Shown piece by piece: positions 41,806 through 58,396 of a DNA stretch of 64,000 nucleotides. Within the stretch, counting starts at the first letter, position 1, and every line of letters starts with the position of its first letter. Under the pieces are notes generated by a model. The model had not been told where the DNA came from, did no database searches, and was given only the letters and a program-made list of their open reading frames with translations. Made by a program: the position numbers and the translations under genes. Source of the DNA: Denitratisoma sp. DHT3 (GTDB lineage Bacteria; Pseudomonadota; Gammaproteobacteria; Burkholderiales; Rhodocyclaceae); the NCBI RefSeq assembly GCF_007833355.1, contig NZ_CP020914.1, positions 1,226,047 to 1,290,046 of the forward strand, read 5' to 3'.

Positions 41806-44700
41806 ATGCCGACACTGCCCCTTTCCGCCCTGGAACAGCAGGACGAATTCCTCGCCCGCCACATTGGCCCTTCGGAAGCCGACCAGGCCGCGATGCTCGC
41901 CGCCATCGGCGCCGCCAGCCTGGACGAGCTGATCGCCCAGACCGTGCCCGCGGCGATCCGCCTGCCGACGCCGCTGGCGCTGCCCGGCCCGCGCCGCGAG
42001 CACGAGGCGCTGGCCGACCTGAAGGCCATCGCGGCGCAGAACCGGGTGAACAAGTCGCTGATCGGCATGGGCTACCACGATACCCTGACGCCGGCGGTGA
42101 TCCTGCGCAACGTGATGGAGAATCCCGGCTGGTACACCGCCTACACGCCCTACCAGGCCGAGATTGCCCAGGGCCGGCTGGAAGCCCTGCTCAACTACCA
42201 GCAGATGGTGATCGACCTCACCGGGTTGGAACTCGCCAACGCCTCGCTGCTCGACGAGGCCACCGCCGCCGCCGAGGCGATGACCATGGCGCGGCGCATC
42301 TCCAAGTCCAAGGCCAACGCCTTTTTCATCGACGCGGACTGCTTCCCCCAGACCATCGCCGTGGTGCAGACCCGGGCCAAGTATTTCGGCTTCGAGCTGA
42401 TCCTCGGCCCCGCCGGCCAGGCCGCCGAGCATGAGGTGTTCGGCGCCCTGCTCCAATACCCCAACGTCAAGGGCGAAGTCGCCGACCTCGCCCCGACGAT
42501 CGCCGCCCTCAAGGCCAAGGGCGCGGTCAGCGCCGTGGCCACCGACCTGATGGCGCTGGTGCTGCTCAAGTCCCCCGGCGCCATGGGCGCCGACATCGCG
42601 CTGGGTTCCAGCCAGCGCTTCGGCGTGCCGATGGGTTTCGGCGGCCCCCACGCCGCCTTCTTCGCCACCCGCGACGAACACAAGCGGCAAGTGGCAGGCC
42701 GCATCATCGGCGTCTCGATCGACGCCCGCGGCAAGAAGGCGCTGCGCATGGCCCTGCAAACACGGGAGCAGCACATCCGCCGCGAGAAGGCCAACTCCAA
42801 CATCTGCACCTCGCAGGTGCTGCTGGCCAACATGGCCGGCATGTACGCGGTCTATCACGGCCCGCGCGGCCTCGCGGCCATCGCCGGCCGCATCCACCGC
42901 CTGGCCGCCATCCTCGCCGCCGGCCTTGAAACCGCCGGCATCGAGGTGACGACGGCGCGCTATTTCGACACCGTGCTGGTGGCGCACCCCGAGGCCGCCC
43001 GCCTGTGCGACGCGGCCGAAGCGGCCGGCTACAACCTGCGCCGGGTTTCCGCGACCGCACTGGGCATCGCCGTCGACGAAAAGACCACCCGGACCGACAT
43101 CGCCGCCCTGCTGCGACTGATCACCGGCCAGGCGGCGGACAGCGACGCCCTCGACGCACTGGACGCCAAGGCCATGGCCGACGACTGCCTGGCCGGCCTG
43201 CTGCGCGACGACGCCATCCTCGGCCATCCCGTGTTCAACAGCCACCACACCGAGCACGAGATGCTGCGCTACCTGAAGAAGCTGCAGAACAAGGATCTGG
43301 CGCTGGACCACGCGATGATCTCGCTGGGCTCATGCACCATGAAACTCAACGCCACCAGCGAGATGATCCCGGTCACCTGGCCGGAATTCGCCAACCTGCA
43401 CCCGTTCGCCCCCATCGCCCAGGCCGCCGGCTACCGCCAGATGATCGGCCAGCTGGAGCAATGGCTGGCCGCCATCACCGGCTTCGACGCCGTCTGCATG
43501 CAGCCCAATTCCGGCGCCCAGGGCGAGTACGCCGGCCTGGTGGCGATCCGCCGCTACCAGGAAGCGCAAAGTGAAAAGACGGGCCAGGGCCCGCGCGACG
43601 TCTGCCTGATCCCCAGGTCCGCCCACGGCACCAATCCGGCCACGGCCCAGATGTGCGGCCTCACGGTGGTGGTGGTGGATTGCGACGACAACGGCAACGT
43701 CGATGTGGCCGATCTCAAGGCCAAGGCCGCGCAGCACGCCGAGCGCCTGTCCTGCCTGATGCTGACCTACCCCTCCACCCACGGCGTGTTCGAGGAGGCG
43801 GTGATGGACATCTGCGCCGCCATCCACGCCCATGGCGGCCAGGTTTACATGGACGGCGCCAACCTCAATGCCCAAGTGGGCCTGACCAGCCCTGGCCGGA
43901 TCGGCGCCGACGTTTCCCACATGAACCTGCACAAGACCTTCGCCATCCCTCACGGCGGCGGCGGGCCGGGCATGGGTCCGATCGGCCTGAAAGCCCATCT
44001 GGCACCCTACATGGCCAATCACCCGGTGCAGCCCATCGACGGCCCCCACGCCGGCCAGGGCTCGGTCTCGGCCGCGCCCTGGGGCTCGGCCTCGATCCTG
44101 CCGATCTCCTGGATGTACATCGCGATGCTGGGCGGCAGCGGTCTTCGGCGCGCCACCGAGACGGCCATCCTCAACGCCAACTACGTGGCGAGCCGCCTCC
44201 AGGACCACTACCCGGTGCTCTACGTGGGCAGCCGGGGCCGGGTGGCGCACGAGTGCATCCTCGACGTGCGCGCCATCAAGGCCAATACCGGCATCGCCGA
44301 GACCGACATCGCCAAGCGTCTGATGGACTACGGTTTCCACGCGCCGACGGTGAGCTTCCCCGTGGCCGGCACCCTGATGGTGGAACCGACGGAATCGGAA
44401 TCCAAGGCCGAGCTGGACCGCTTCATCGCCGCGATGATCGCCATCCGCGAGGAGATCCGCAAAGTGGAACAGGGCGTCTGGCCGGGGGACGACAATCCCC
44501 TGAAGCACGCCCCCCACACCCAGGCCGACATCGCCGCCGCCGACTGGAGCCGTCCCTACAGCCGTCAGGAGGCGGTGTTCCCGCTGCCCTGGGTGGCCGA
44601 GAACAAGTTCTGGCCGACGGTGAATCGCATCGACGACGTCTATGGCGACCGCAACCTGTTCTGCGCCTGCGTGCCGATGGAGGAACTGGCCGGGGGCTGA
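41806..44700 (+). CDS. gcvP: Glycine dehydrogenase (decarboxylating), P protein
   Basis: A 964-aa homodimer-type P protein; it decarboxylates glycine and loads the H protein. It has the N-terminal [14 protein letters not shown], the [20 protein letters not shown] segment, [15 protein letters not shown] and the pyridoxal-phosphate lysine in [20 protein letters not shown] (near residue 710). The single-chain length is that of the proteobacterial/eukaryotic form. It ends the operon; a CCCCGG palindrome follows directly at 44701-44714. Confidence 0.97.
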   Translation: MPTLPLSALEQQDEFLARHIGPSEADQAAMLAAIGAASLDELIAQTVPAAIRLPTPLALPGPRREHEALADLKAIAAQNRVNKSLIGMGYHDTLTPAVILRNVMENPGWYTAYTPYQAEIAQGRLEALLNYQQMVIDLTGLELANASLLDEATAAAEAMTMARRISKSKANAFFIDADCFPQTIAVVQTRAKYFGFELILGPAGQAAEHEVFGALLQYPNVKGEVADLAPTIAALKAKGAVSAVATDLMALVLLKSPGAMGADIALGSSQRFGVPMGFGGPHAAFFATRDEHKRQVAGRIIGVSIDARGKKALRMALQTREQHIRREKANSNICTSQVLLANMAGMYAVYHGPRGLAAIAGRIHRLAAILAAGLETAGIEVTTARYFDTVLVAHPEAARLCDAAEAAGYNLRRVSATALGIAVDEKTTRTDIAALLRLITGQAADSDALDALDAKAMADDCLAGLLRDDAILGHPVFNSHHTEHEMLRYLKKLQNKDLALDHAMISLGSCTMKLNATSEMIPVTWPEFANLHPFAPIAQAAGYRQMIGQLEQWLAAITGFDAVCMQPNSGAQGEYAGLVAIRRYQEAQSEKTGQGPRDVCLIPRSAHGTNPATAQMCGLTVVVVDCDDNGNVDVADLKAKAAQHAERLSCLMLTYPSTHGVFEEAVMDICAAIHAHGGQVYMDGANLNAQVGLTSPGRIGADVSHMNLHKTFAIPHGGGGPGMGPIGLKAHLAPYMANHPVQPIDGPHAGQGSVSAAPWGSASILPISWMYIAMLGGSGLRRATETAILNANYVASRLQDHYPVLYVGSRGRVAHECILDVRAIKANTGIAETDIAKRLMDYGFHAPTVSFPVAGTLMVEPTESESKAELDRFIAAMIAIREEIRKVEQGVWPGDDNPLKHAPHTQADIAAADWSRPYSRQEAVFPLPWVAENKFWPTVNRIDDVYGDRNLFCACVPMEELAGG

Positions 44701-44714
44701 CCCCGGCGCCGGGG
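44701..44714. repeat. GC palindrome immediately after gcvP
   Basis: A perfect 14-bp palindrome (CCCCGGCGCCGGGG) starts at the base after the gcvP stop. There is no U tract. The 98 bp between the converging gcvP and phosphorylase genes contain nothing else I can name except a short repeated CCCGG motif. Confidence 0.4.
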
Positions 44715-44798
44715 CCGGAACCCGTGCCGGCTATTCGGGCAGGCCGTCGCCAATCGACTCCCTGGGCTTCCCGGCAAATCCGGGTTCGTTCCCGGACG

Positions 44799-45551
44799 TC
44801 ACGACGGGCAGAACTCCTCGGAACACAAACCGGCGATCACGTTGCGGGTGCGGATCATGGCCGCCTGCAGGATGGCCTCGATGTGATCGAAACGGATGCC
44901 GTCGCGGCTGTCGGCGCGGCCCGCGGCCCAGTTCGCCACCACGCAAATGGCGGCGTAGGGCAACTCCAGTTCCCTGGCCAGGACGGCCTCGGGCATCCCG
45001 GTCATGCCGACGATGTCCGCCCCGTCCCGCTCCAGCCGATCCACCTCGGCGGCGGTCTCCAGGCGCGGTCCCTGGGTGGCGGCATACACCGCTCCCTCCA
45101 GAATGGTTTCTCCCGCCGCCTCCGCCGCCCGCAGCAGCTCGGCACGCAGGGCCTCGTCATAGGGATAGGTGAAATCCACGTGGACCACCTGACTGACGCC
45201 GCTTTCGAAAAACGTGGAGGAGCGGCCCCAAGTGTAATCGATGATCTGATGGGGGATCACCAGGCTGCCCGGTACCAGGTCCTGCCGGATGCCGCCGACC
45301 GAGGCCACCGAGACGATGCGTCCGGCCTTCGCTTCCTTGAGCGCCCAGAGGTTGGCCCGATAATTCACCATGTGCGGCGGAATGGTGTGACCATAGCCGT
45401 GACGGGCGAGGAAGACCACCGATTGACCACCGATCCGGCCGAAGGTCAGCGCCCCCGATGGATCGCCGAACGGCGTGCGCACCACTTCCCGGTGCGACAC
45501 GTCCAGGTTGGCGAGCTGGGTCAGACCGCTGCCGCCGATGATTGCCAACAT
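44799..45551 (-). CDS. mtnP: Methylthioadenosine/methylthioinosine phosphorylase family protein
   Basis: A 250-aa purine nucleoside phosphorylase-type enzyme of the MTAP family that recycles methylthioadenosine from polyamine and homoserine-lactone synthesis. [10 protein letters not shown] is the phosphate loop, [20 protein letters not shown] the substrate-phosphate region, and [19 protein letters not shown] the ribose-binding methionine segment. GMTGMPEA at this site and the shorter length resemble the Pseudomonas methylthioinosine phosphorylase (PA3004 type) rather than true MTAP, so the preferred base may be hypoxanthine. The symbol is tentative. Confidence 0.88.
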   Translation of the reverse strand: MLAIIGGSGLTQLANLDVSHREVVRTPFGDPSGALTFGRIGGQSVVFLARHGYGHTIPPHMVNYRANLWALKEAKAGRIVSVASVGGIRQDLVPGSLVIPHQIIDYTWGRSSTFFESGVSQVVHVDFTYPYDEALRAELLRAAEAAGETILEGAVYAATQGPRLETAAEVDRLERDGADIVGMTGMPEAVLARELELPYAAICVVANWAAGRADSRDGIRFDHIEAILQAAMIRTRNVIAGLCSEEFCPS

Positions 45552-45656
45552 TTGTCCATCCTCCCGTCGCTGCTGAAGTCAGAGCCGGACATGCGCCGTG
45601 TTAGAATGCGCGCCCGTTTTTTCGCACCGCAACATTCCTCCCAGGATCCCTCCCTC

Positions 45657-47477
45657 ATGAGCCGCGCTCTCCGAAACATCGCCATTATCGCCCACGTGGA
45701 CCACGGCAAGACCACGCTGGTGGACCAATTGCTCCGCCAATCCGGCACTTTCCGTGAAAACCAGCAGGTGGACGAGCGGGTCATGGACAGCAACGACCTG
45801 GAAAGGGAACGGGGTATCACCATCCTCGCCAAGAACACCGCCATCGACTACGAAGGCACCCACATCAACATCGTCGACACCCCCGGCCACGCCGACTTCG
45901 GCGGCGAGGTGGAACGGGTGCTGGGCATGGTGGACGGCGTGCTGCTGCTGGTGGATGCGGTCGAAGGCCCGATGCCGCAGACCCGCTTCGTCACCAAGAA
46001 GGCCCTGGCCCTGGGCTTGAAGCCCATCGTCGTGATCAACAAGATCGACCGCCCCGGCGCCCGCGCCAACTGGGTGGTGGACCAGACCTTCGACCTCTTC
46101 GACAAGCTCGGCGCCACCGACGAACAGCTGGATTTCCCCATCGTCTACGCCTCGGGCCTCAACGGCTTCGCCAAGCTGGACCTCAAGGCGGAATCCAGCG
46201 ACATGCGCCCCCTGTTCGAGACCGTGCTGTCCCACGTGCGGCCGCCCGCCGGCGACCCGGGCGAGCCCCTGCAGTTGCAGCTCGCGGCGCTGGACTATTC
46301 CACCTACACCGGCCGCCTGGGCGTCGGCCGCATCCTCAACGGCCGCATCAAGCCGGGCCAGTTCGTCGCCGTGATGAACCACGAGGTCCAGGTCGCTTCC
46401 GGCCGCATCAACCAGGTGCTGGGCTTCCAGGGCCTGGAGCGGGTGCCCGTGGAGGAGGCCGAGGCCGGCGACATCGTGATCATCTCCGGCATCGAGGACA
46501 TCGGCATCGGCCTCACCATCGCCGACCGCGACAATCCCATCGGCCTGCCCATGCTGACCGTGGACGAACCCACCCTGACCATGGACTTCATGGTCAACTC
46601 CTCGCCGCTCGCCGGCACCGAGGGCAAGTTCATCACCAGCCGCCAGATCCGCGACCGCCTGACCAAGGAGTTGCTGACCAACGTCGCGCTGCGCGTCGAG
46701 GACACCGCCGACTCCGACGTGTTCCGCGTCTCCGGCCGCGGCGAACTGCACCTCACCATCCTGCTGGAGAACATGCGCCGCGAAGGCTTCGAGATCGCGG
46801 TGGCAAAGCCGCGCGTGGTGTACAAGGAGATCGACGGCGAGAAGTGCGAGCCCTACGAGAACCTCACCATCGATCTGGAGGACAGCAACCAGGGCGCCGT
46901 GATGGAGGAGCTGGGCCGACGCCGCGGCGAACTCACCAACATGGAGTCCGACGGCCAGGGCCGCACCCGCCTCGAATACCACATTCCCGCGCGCGGCCTG
47001 ATCGGCTTCCAGTCCGACTTCATGACCATGACCCGCGGCACCGGCCTGATGAGCCACATCTTCGACGACTACAAGCCGGTCAAGCCCGACCTGCCCGGCC
47101 GCCACAACGGCGTGCTGGTGTCGCAGGAAGACGGCGAGGCCGTGGCCTACGCCCTGTGGAACCTGGAGGACCGCGGCCGCATGTTCGTCAGCCCCGGCGA
47201 CAAGCTCTACGAGGGCATGATCATCGGCATCCACAGCCGCGACAACGACCTGGTGGTGAACCCGATCAAGGGCAAGAAGCTCACCAACGTCCGCGCCTCC
47301 GGCACCGACGAGGCCGTGCGCCTGACCACGCCGATCAAGCTCACGCTCGAATCCGCCGTGGAGTTCATCGACGACGACGAACTGGTGGAAATCACCCCGA
47401 AATCGATCCGCCTGCGCAAGCGCCATCTGAAGGAACACGAGCGCCGCCGCGCGGTGCGGGAGAGCGATGCCGGCTGA
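45657..47477 (+). CDS. typA: Ribosome-dependent GTPase TypA/BipA
   Basis: This 606-aa translational GTPase is linked to ribosome assembly at low temperature and stress. [20 protein letters not shown] (G1), ERERGITI (G2), [16 protein letters not shown] (G3) and [13 protein letters not shown] (G4) are all present. [35 protein letters not shown] and the C-terminal [17 protein letters not shown] and [18 protein letters not shown] are TypA-specific. The start at 45657 is chosen; the long upstream open frame is a shadow of gcvP and the phosphorylase. A strong terminator follows. Confidence 0.97.
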   Translation: MSRALRNIAIIAHVDHGKTTLVDQLLRQSGTFRENQQVDERVMDSNDLERERGITILAKNTAIDYEGTHINIVDTPGHADFGGEVERVLGMVDGVLLLVDAVEGPMPQTRFVTKKALALGLKPIVVINKIDRPGARANWVVDQTFDLFDKLGATDEQLDFPIVYASGLNGFAKLDLKAESSDMRPLFETVLSHVRPPAGDPGEPLQLQLAALDYSTYTGRLGVGRILNGRIKPGQFVAVMNHEVQVASGRINQVLGFQGLERVPVEEAEAGDIVIISGIEDIGIGLTIADRDNPIGLPMLTVDEPTLTMDFMVNSSPLAGTEGKFITSRQIRDRLTKELLTNVALRVEDTADSDVFRVSGRGELHLTILLENMRREGFEIAVAKPRVVYKEIDGEKCEPYENLTIDLEDSNQGAVMEELGRRRGELTNMESDGQGRTRLEYHIPARGLIGFQSDFMTMTRGTGLMSHIFDDYKPVKPDLPGRHNGVLVSQEDGEAVAYALWNLEDRGRMFVSPGDKLYEGMIIGIHSRDNDLVVNPIKGKKLTNVRASGTDEAVRLTTPIKLTLESAVEFIDDDELVEITPKSIRLRKRHLKEHERRRAVRESDAG

Positions 47478-47517
47478 CGCCGCCGCGCGCATCGCGCTGA
47501 AACCCGGCCCCATCCGA

Positions 47518-47547
47518 AGCCTCCTGTACCCAGGAGGCTTTTTCTTT
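47518..47547 (+). terminator. Terminator of typA
   Basis: A 9-bp stem AGCCTCCTG / CAGGAGGCT with a 4-nt loop is followed by TTTTCTTT, 40 bp after the typA stop. Confidence 0.93.
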
Positions 47548-47603
47548 CGGTGCGCCAGGCATATGGCCCGTGGCGCCGTGACTGGCGCGCCGACTCAAGG
47601 CGG

Positions 47604-47632
47604 TTGTCGTCGGATGACGACGACCGTATAGT
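47604..47632 (+). promoter_or_regulatory. Promoter of the HD-GYP gene with an internal dyad
   Basis: TTGTCG (47604-47609) and TATAGT (47627-47632) are spaced by 17 bp. A GTCGTC-ggat-GACGAC dyad (47606-47621) overlaps the -35 and the spacer, where a regulator could compete with polymerase. The predicted start falls at about 47639, right at the ATG. Confidence 0.65.
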
Positions 47633-47639
47633 TTGACGA

Positions 47640-48854
47640 ATGTTAAAGAAGATCAATGTTGCCGACCTGCGGCGGAACATGTTCATCCACGAACTCTGCG
47701 GCTCCTGGATGGAACACCCTTTCTGGCGCGCGTCCTTTTTGCTCAAGGACCACAAGGATCTGCAGATTCTCCGGACCTGCGGCATCACCGAGGTCTGGAT
47801 CGATACCGAGAAGGGCCTCGACGTCGCGGCGGGTCAGGCCAAGGAGGAGGCCGAGCAGGAGATCAATCTCGAACTCGATCGGGCGGATGACGGTCCGGTC
47901 CAGGCGCAAGTCCCCTTGGCCGACGAAGTCCGCGTCGCCGCCCGCATCGTGGCCCGGTCCAAGGCGGCCGTCAGCTCCATGTTCCAGGAAGCCCGAATGG
48001 GCAAGGCCTTGAATGCCGACGACGCCATCCCCCTCGTGGAGGAAATCTCGTCCTCGGTATACCGCAATCCCGGCGCAATCGTCAGCCTGGTCAGGCTCAA
48101 GAACAAGGACGAGTACACCTACATGCATTCAGTGGCCGTCTGTGCCCTGATGGTGGCACTGGCCCGACAACTCGGACTCAACGAAACCGATACCCGGGAG
48201 GCCGGCCTGGCGGGACTGCTCCATGACGTGGGAAAGATGATGATTCCCGACGCAGTGCTGAACAAGCCGGGAAAGCTGACGGACGACGAGTTCACCCTGA
48301 TCAAGAGCCATCCGGAAGAGGGGCACAAGCTCCTCCTCGAAGGCAGGAACATCAGCCATTCGACGCTGGACGTCTGCCTGCATCACCACGAAAAAGTCGA
48401 TGGCAGCGGTTATCCGCACCATCTCAAGAGCGAGGAAATCACGCTGTTCGCCAAGATGGGCGCGGTTTGCGACGTCTATGACGCCATTACCTCCAACCGC
48501 CCGTACAAGGCCGGCTGGGATCCGGCCGAATCGCTGCGCAAAATGGCCGAATGGGCCAAGGGCCATTTTGACGAACCGATCTTCCAGACCTTCGTCAAAA
48601 GCGTCGGCATCTATCCCATAGGCTCGCTGGTCCGCCTGGAATCCGGCCGTTTGGGGGTCGTGGTGGATCAGGGAGAGAACTCCTTGCTGACACCCAAGGT
48701 ACGTACGTTTTTTTCCACCAGGTCGGGCGTATACATCAAGCCGGAACTGATCGACCTTTCAAGGCCGGCCGCCAGGGACAAGATCGTCGGGCGCGAAGAC
48801 GCCGAGAAATGGGGAATCAAGAACGTCGAACGGATGTGGATGATGCCCGCATAG
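47640..48854 (+). CDS. HD-GYP domain protein with N-terminal DUF3391 (probable c-di-GMP phosphodiesterase)
   Basis: A 404-aa cytoplasmic protein: a DUF3391 N-terminal domain (MLKKINVADLRRNMFIHELC, SWMEHPFW) then an HD-GYP domain with HSVAVCALMVALA, LLHDVGKMMIPDAVLNKPG, HPEEGH, HHHEKVDGSGYP and DVYDAITSNRPY. The HD and the GYP motif (GSGYPHH) are both intact, so it can probably hydrolyse cyclic di-GMP. No recognisable SD precedes the ATG and the predicted transcript begins almost at it. Confidence 0.93.
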   Translation: MLKKINVADLRRNMFIHELCGSWMEHPFWRASFLLKDHKDLQILRTCGITEVWIDTEKGLDVAAGQAKEEAEQEINLELDRADDGPVQAQVPLADEVRVAARIVARSKAAVSSMFQEARMGKALNADDAIPLVEEISSSVYRNPGAIVSLVRLKNKDEYTYMHSVAVCALMVALARQLGLNETDTREAGLAGLLHDVGKMMIPDAVLNKPGKLTDDEFTLIKSHPEEGHKLLLEGRNISHSTLDVCLHHHEKVDGSGYPHHLKSEEITLFAKMGAVCDVYDAITSNRPYKAGWDPAESLRKMAEWAKGHFDEPIFQTFVKSVGIYPIGSLVRLESGRLGVVVDQGENSLLTPKVRTFFSTRSGVYIKPELIDLSRPAARDKIVGREDAEKWGIKNVERMWMMPA

Positions 48855-48906
48855 CGGGCCGGCGGGTTGCGCCAGGCTTATCCTTAAAACCTCAATTTGT
48901 GCGTCG

Positions 48907-51818
<2,912 letters not shown>

Positions 51819-53051
51819 TCAGACGAATAGGCGCAGCGCGCGCGGGCCGCCGGCGGGCAGTTCGCTGGCCGCCATGCGCTTCTGGATCTCGGCGATCTTG
51901 CCACGGATGCTGGTCAACACGTTGTCCGCCAGGAGTCGGCGCTGGTCGTCCACCAGTATGCCGTCGACGGCGACCGACAGACGCCGCGCCGCCGCCAGCA
52001 ACTGGTCGAACACCGCCGGACCGGCGGCCACGCGCGGCACGTCCAGCCAGAAGGTGACGCCCGGCGTCGTCATGCCGCGCATCTCCTCCAGCACGAAGGG
52101 AGCGGCGTCAAAGTTGGACAGGGTGATCAGGGTCCGGCCGTGATCGTCCACCAGGTGGAACATTCCGTCCGGACGCCACTGGAAGCCGGCCGATTCGAGC
52201 AGGCCGCGCAGCTTGCTGCCGGCGATCCCGGCGCCGTTGCGGTTCACCACGTGGACCGCGATCTGGACGTCGACGCTGGCGCAGAATTCGTCCAGGGCCA
52301 CGGCGTGCTTGTGCACCTCGGCCAGCGGCGGCTTGGCGGCGTGTCCGCCCAGGTCGCGCACCGCCTGTTCCAGGGTTTCCACGAACAAGGCCAGTTCGCT
52401 CTCGGCCAGCGCGCCCTGGCGGTCGGCCAATTGCAGCAGCGCGCGCGCCTCGGCGTAGCTGCCCGACTCGTGAGGCGCCACTTCATGCCAGCCGCGATCG
52501 CCGCGCACGATCAGCCGCAGGCGCTTGGACACCCGTCCGCTCAGGCTGTGCAGGGCCTGCCAGAGGCGCTCGGCCGGCTGTGGCTGCGCGAAATCGAGAT
52601 TCACACCGATTTCCACCACCGGATCGTGCAGGGATTCGTCCGGCTCGCCATCCGCCGACACCGGCACCGGTTCCTGCGCTTGCCGGACGGGCGCGACGGA
52701 CTCCGACACCGCCAGCACTTCATCCACTTCCAGCACCGCCGGCTCCAGCCGTGGCGCCGCATCCTCCACCGCGCTCTCCACCGCGACCGCCTCCACGTCC
52801 GGCAGGTCGCCGAGCGCCGGCTCCAGCCGCTCGTCCGGCGCATCGGGCGCGACGCTCTCCTGGACGGCATCCGCCGGCTCCGCGTCGGCGGCCTGCGCGT
52901 CGCCCAGCAGCACGTCGGGCTGACCGCCGCGGAAGACGCGCTCGGCGGCCTTGCGATGGCGCCGCTCCTGCAGCAGATTGAACACCCAGACGCCGATCAC
53001 GACGGCCGCGCCGGCGGCGATCAGACTCAACTGGAAATCGGTAAGCATCAT
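51819..53051 (-). CDS. zipA: Cell division protein ZipA-like
   Basis: A 410-aa protein with an N-terminal membrane anchor (LIAAGAAVVIGVWVFNLLQE, residues about 8-27), a charged and Pro/Glu-rich linker and a C-terminal ZipA-type FtsZ-binding domain (DGMFHLVDDHGRTLITLSNF; GMTTPGVTFWLDVPR). It should tether FtsZ at the septum. It sits between smc and ligA, a common proteobacterial order. The ATG at 53051 has GGGAGG at 7-nt spacing; a 16-residue N-terminal extension in the same frame is unlikely. The C-domain is divergent, as usual in betaproteobacteria. Confidence 0.88.
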   Translation of the reverse strand: MMLTDFQLSLIAAGAAVVIGVWVFNLLQERRHRKAAERVFRGGQPDVLLGDAQAADAEPADAVQESVAPDAPDERLEPALGDLPDVEAVAVESAVEDAAPRLEPAVLEVDEVLAVSESVAPVRQAQEPVPVSADGEPDESLHDPVVEIGVNLDFAQPQPAERLWQALHSLSGRVSKRLRLIVRGDRGWHEVAPHESGSYAEARALLQLADRQGALAESELALFVETLEQAVRDLGGHAAKPPLAEVHKHAVALDEFCASVDVQIAVHVVNRNGAGIAGSKLRGLLESAGFQWRPDGMFHLVDDHGRTLITLSNFDAAPFVLEEMRGMTTPGVTFWLDVPRVAAGPAVFDQLLAAARRLSVAVDGILVDDQRRLLADNVLTSIRGKIAEIQKRMAASELPAGGPRALRLFV

Positions 53052-53104
53052 TTCAAGCCTCCCCTCGGGGGCAGCGAACGAAGTGAGCGTGGGGGTCATT
53101 CATC
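53052..53104 (-). repeat. Palindromic intergenic segment between smc and zipA
   Basis: On the minus strand the segment reads CACGCTCACTTCGTTCGCTG followed by CCCCCGAGGGG, giving imperfect adjacent hairpins. From memory, similar CGCTCxCTxCGxTCGCT plus CCCCGAGGGG segments recur in betaproteobacterial intergenic DNA, so it may be a repeat family. It also supplies the zipA Shine-Dalgarno. Confidence 0.4.
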
Positions 53105-56608
<3,504 letters not shown>

Positions 56609-56660
56609 GACGAAGCTGGCGGTCTCGATGGTGGAATGGTCGGGCAATCCCCGAAGAGCG

Positions 56661-56674
56661 GCGATTATAATCGC
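56661..56674. promoter_or_regulatory. Divergent promoter palindrome between smc and queF
   Basis: The perfect 14-bp palindrome GCGATTATAATCGC contains a TATAAT on both strands (plus 56666-56671, minus 56664-56669). It lies in the 97-bp gap between smc (minus) and queF (plus), so a single site can serve as the -10 for both, or hold an operator. Confidence 0.7.
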
Positions 56675-56705
56675 TACTGCTTTTCCAACCCCTCACTCCG
56701 CCATC

Positions 56706-57122
56706 ATGTCCACCCAGCCCGGCAAAACCCTGGAAACCTTCCCCAACCCCGCGCCCCACCGGGATTATCAGATCCACATGGAAATTCCGGAATTCACCTG
56801 CCTGTGCCCCAAAACCGGGCAACCGGACTTCGCCGTGCTGACCCTGGACTACATCGCCGACAAGCTCTGCGTCGAACTGAAGAGCCTCAAGCTCTACACA
56901 TGGAGTTTCCGCGACGAGGGCCACTTCCACGAGGACGTCACCAACCGCATCCTCGACGACCTGGCGAAAACCCTGAAGCCGCGCTTCATGCGCCTCACCG
57001 CCCGCTTCTACGTGCGCGGCGGAATCTTCACCAACGTGGTGGCCGAACACCGCAAGAAAGGCTGGAAACCCGCCCCCCGCGTGGAACTGGCGGAATTCGA
57101 CGGCCAGTCCAACACCCGCTGA
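56706..57122 (+). CDS. queF: NADPH-dependent 7-cyano-7-deazaguanine reductase
   Basis: A 138-aa short-type QueF that reduces preQ0 to preQ1 in queuosine synthesis. [20 protein letters not shown] carries the catalytic Cys, and [21 protein letters not shown] is the NADPH/substrate QueF motif. The family's unimodular type is about 120-165 aa, so it is complete. The other pathway gene visible here is queD at 23126. Confidence 0.96.
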   Translation: MSTQPGKTLETFPNPAPHRDYQIHMEIPEFTCLCPKTGQPDFAVLTLDYIADKLCVELKSLKLYTWSFRDEGHFHEDVTNRILDDLAKTLKPRFMRLTARFYVRGGIFTNVVAEHRKKGWKPAPRVELAEFDGQSNTR

Positions 57123-57162
57123 ATACCCGCCGGACCGGCGGCTTCGCCCGCGCCCCCGAGCA

Positions 57163-57720
57163 CTACCTCAGCGCGCCGCCAATCCCTTCGCCCAGCCCCT
57201 GCAAGGGGCCCAGGGGATTGTGGCTCCGTTCCATCTCATGCAGCGCGGGCTGGCCGCTCCATTGCTTGAACACCACCAGCCCATCCACCAGGATGACCAG
57301 GGCGACGAAGCGCCAACCGACAATCTCGGTCTCCCGGCTGAAATTCAGGAAATCCGCCCAGAAACCACCGATACGCTTGCGCTTGACCCGGCTTTGCTCG
57401 ATCTGGTAGCCGATGCAGCGGTCCTGGGCCAGGATGCATTCCCGGACGCCCCTGGGCTGCGCATCCAACGGCAGGCTCGCGCTGGGCAGCACCGCGTGGG
57501 CCACCTGGGAATAGTTGAGAATCTGCACATTGGCCTTCTTGCCGGGGTCGAAGCCGAGCCCTTGCAGATCCTCCGCCCCGCTCCGATAGGGCTCGATCCG
57601 ATCGAACGCCGCCTTGGCTTCGTTGAACCCTCCCCAGACGTCGTCCACCTGCCTGCCGCCCTCGGGCAACAGGCTGCGGCAACCGGTCAGTAACAGCAGG
57701 AGCAGGCACAGTCTTTTCAT
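57163..57720 (-). CDS. Putative lipoprotein with one transmembrane segment
   Basis: A 185-aa protein with a type II signal peptide (MKRLCLLLLLLTGC, lipobox LTGC). Near residue 150 a hydrophobic stretch (RFVALVILVDGLVVF) may form a second membrane anchor. The middle has a Cys pair (RECILAQDRCIGYQ). No family recognised. The ATG has GGGGGTGGATCG before it. It faces away from the next gene, with a 207-bp gap that shows no other gene. Confidence 0.7.
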   Translation of the reverse strand: MKRLCLLLLLLTGCRSLLPEGGRQVDDVWGGFNEAKAAFDRIEPYRSGAEDLQGLGFDPGKKANVQILNYSQVAHAVLPSASLPLDAQPRGVRECILAQDRCIGYQIEQSRVKRKRIGGFWADFLNFSRETEIVGWRFVALVILVDGLVVFKQWSGQPALHEMERSHNPLGPLQGLGEGIGGALR

Positions 57721-57927
57721 CGATCCACCCCCTGGAGGCATGGGCAGACGCCGAACGCCGGCGCGTCTCCACAGCATACCAGCCCACCGGGACGGGACAA
57801 GAAGCCGCCGCGGACGGCCGCCACCACGGTTACATCGGCAACGTGAGCTTACAAAGCGACGCGCAGCGGAGCGGGCAATCGGTTCAATATTCGCGACATG
57901 GTTTTTCCAATTCAGCGGAGGTGGATC

Positions 57928-58386
57928 ATGAAAGCGAGCAGAGCGATTCCGCTCGCCCTGGCGGCGGCACTCCTCGGCCTGGCGCTGCCGGCCCAGGCCG
58001 ACAGGCACCACGGTGGCGGACGCGGCGGCGGCTGGCGCGGCGACATCGCCCATTTCCCGCGCCACGACCTGCAGCACTGGCGCGGCGGAAATTGGCGCCA
58101 TGGCTGGCATGACGGCCATCTGGGCTGGTGGTGGGTGGTGGCGGGCGCCTGGTATTTCTATCCTCAGCCGATCAGGCCCTATCCCGACCCCTACCGTCCC
58201 CCGGTGGTCCTGGTACCCGCCGAGCCCGAGGTTCCGCCCGTGGCGACCACCCAGCCGGTGCCGCAGGTCTGGTACTACTGCGAGTCGGCGCGGGCGTATT
58301 ACCCCTACGTCGCCAGTTGCCCGACCGGCTGGAAGGCGGTGCCGGCGACACCGCCGGGCGTGGCGGACGTTCCGCCGCAGCGCTAG
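57928..58386 (+). CDS. Secreted Gly/His/Trp/Tyr-rich small protein
   Basis: A 152-aa protein with an N-terminal Sec signal peptide (AIPLALAAALLGLALPAQA), then a His/Gly/Arg/Trp-rich region (HHGGGRGGGW, HWRGGNWRHGWHDGHLGWWW) and a Pro/Tyr-rich tail ending with WYYCESARAYYPYVASCPTG, a motif seen in many proteobacterial periplasmic hypotheticals. His-rich composition could bind metal, but that is a guess. The start follows a GGAGGTGGATC RBS. The following lipoprotein begins 11 bp later, so they are probably co-expressed. Confidence 0.8.
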   Translation: MKASRAIPLALAAALLGLALPAQADRHHGGGRGGGWRGDIAHFPRHDLQHWRGGNWRHGWHDGHLGWWWVVAGAWYFYPQPIRPYPDPYRPPVVLVPAEPEVPPVATTQPVPQVWYYCESARAYYPYVASCPTGWKAVPATPPGVADVPPQR

Positions 58387-58396
58387 GAGCCGAATC

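Noticed and set aside
44701..44798. Terminator between gcvP and the phosphorylase gene
   Set aside because: A GC palindrome is present but without a U tract on either strand, so I list it only as a repeat.
43653..45656. Upstream extension of the typA frame
   Set aside because: It covers gcvP in another frame and the phosphorylase gene antisense. The TypA family starts at [10 protein letters not shown].
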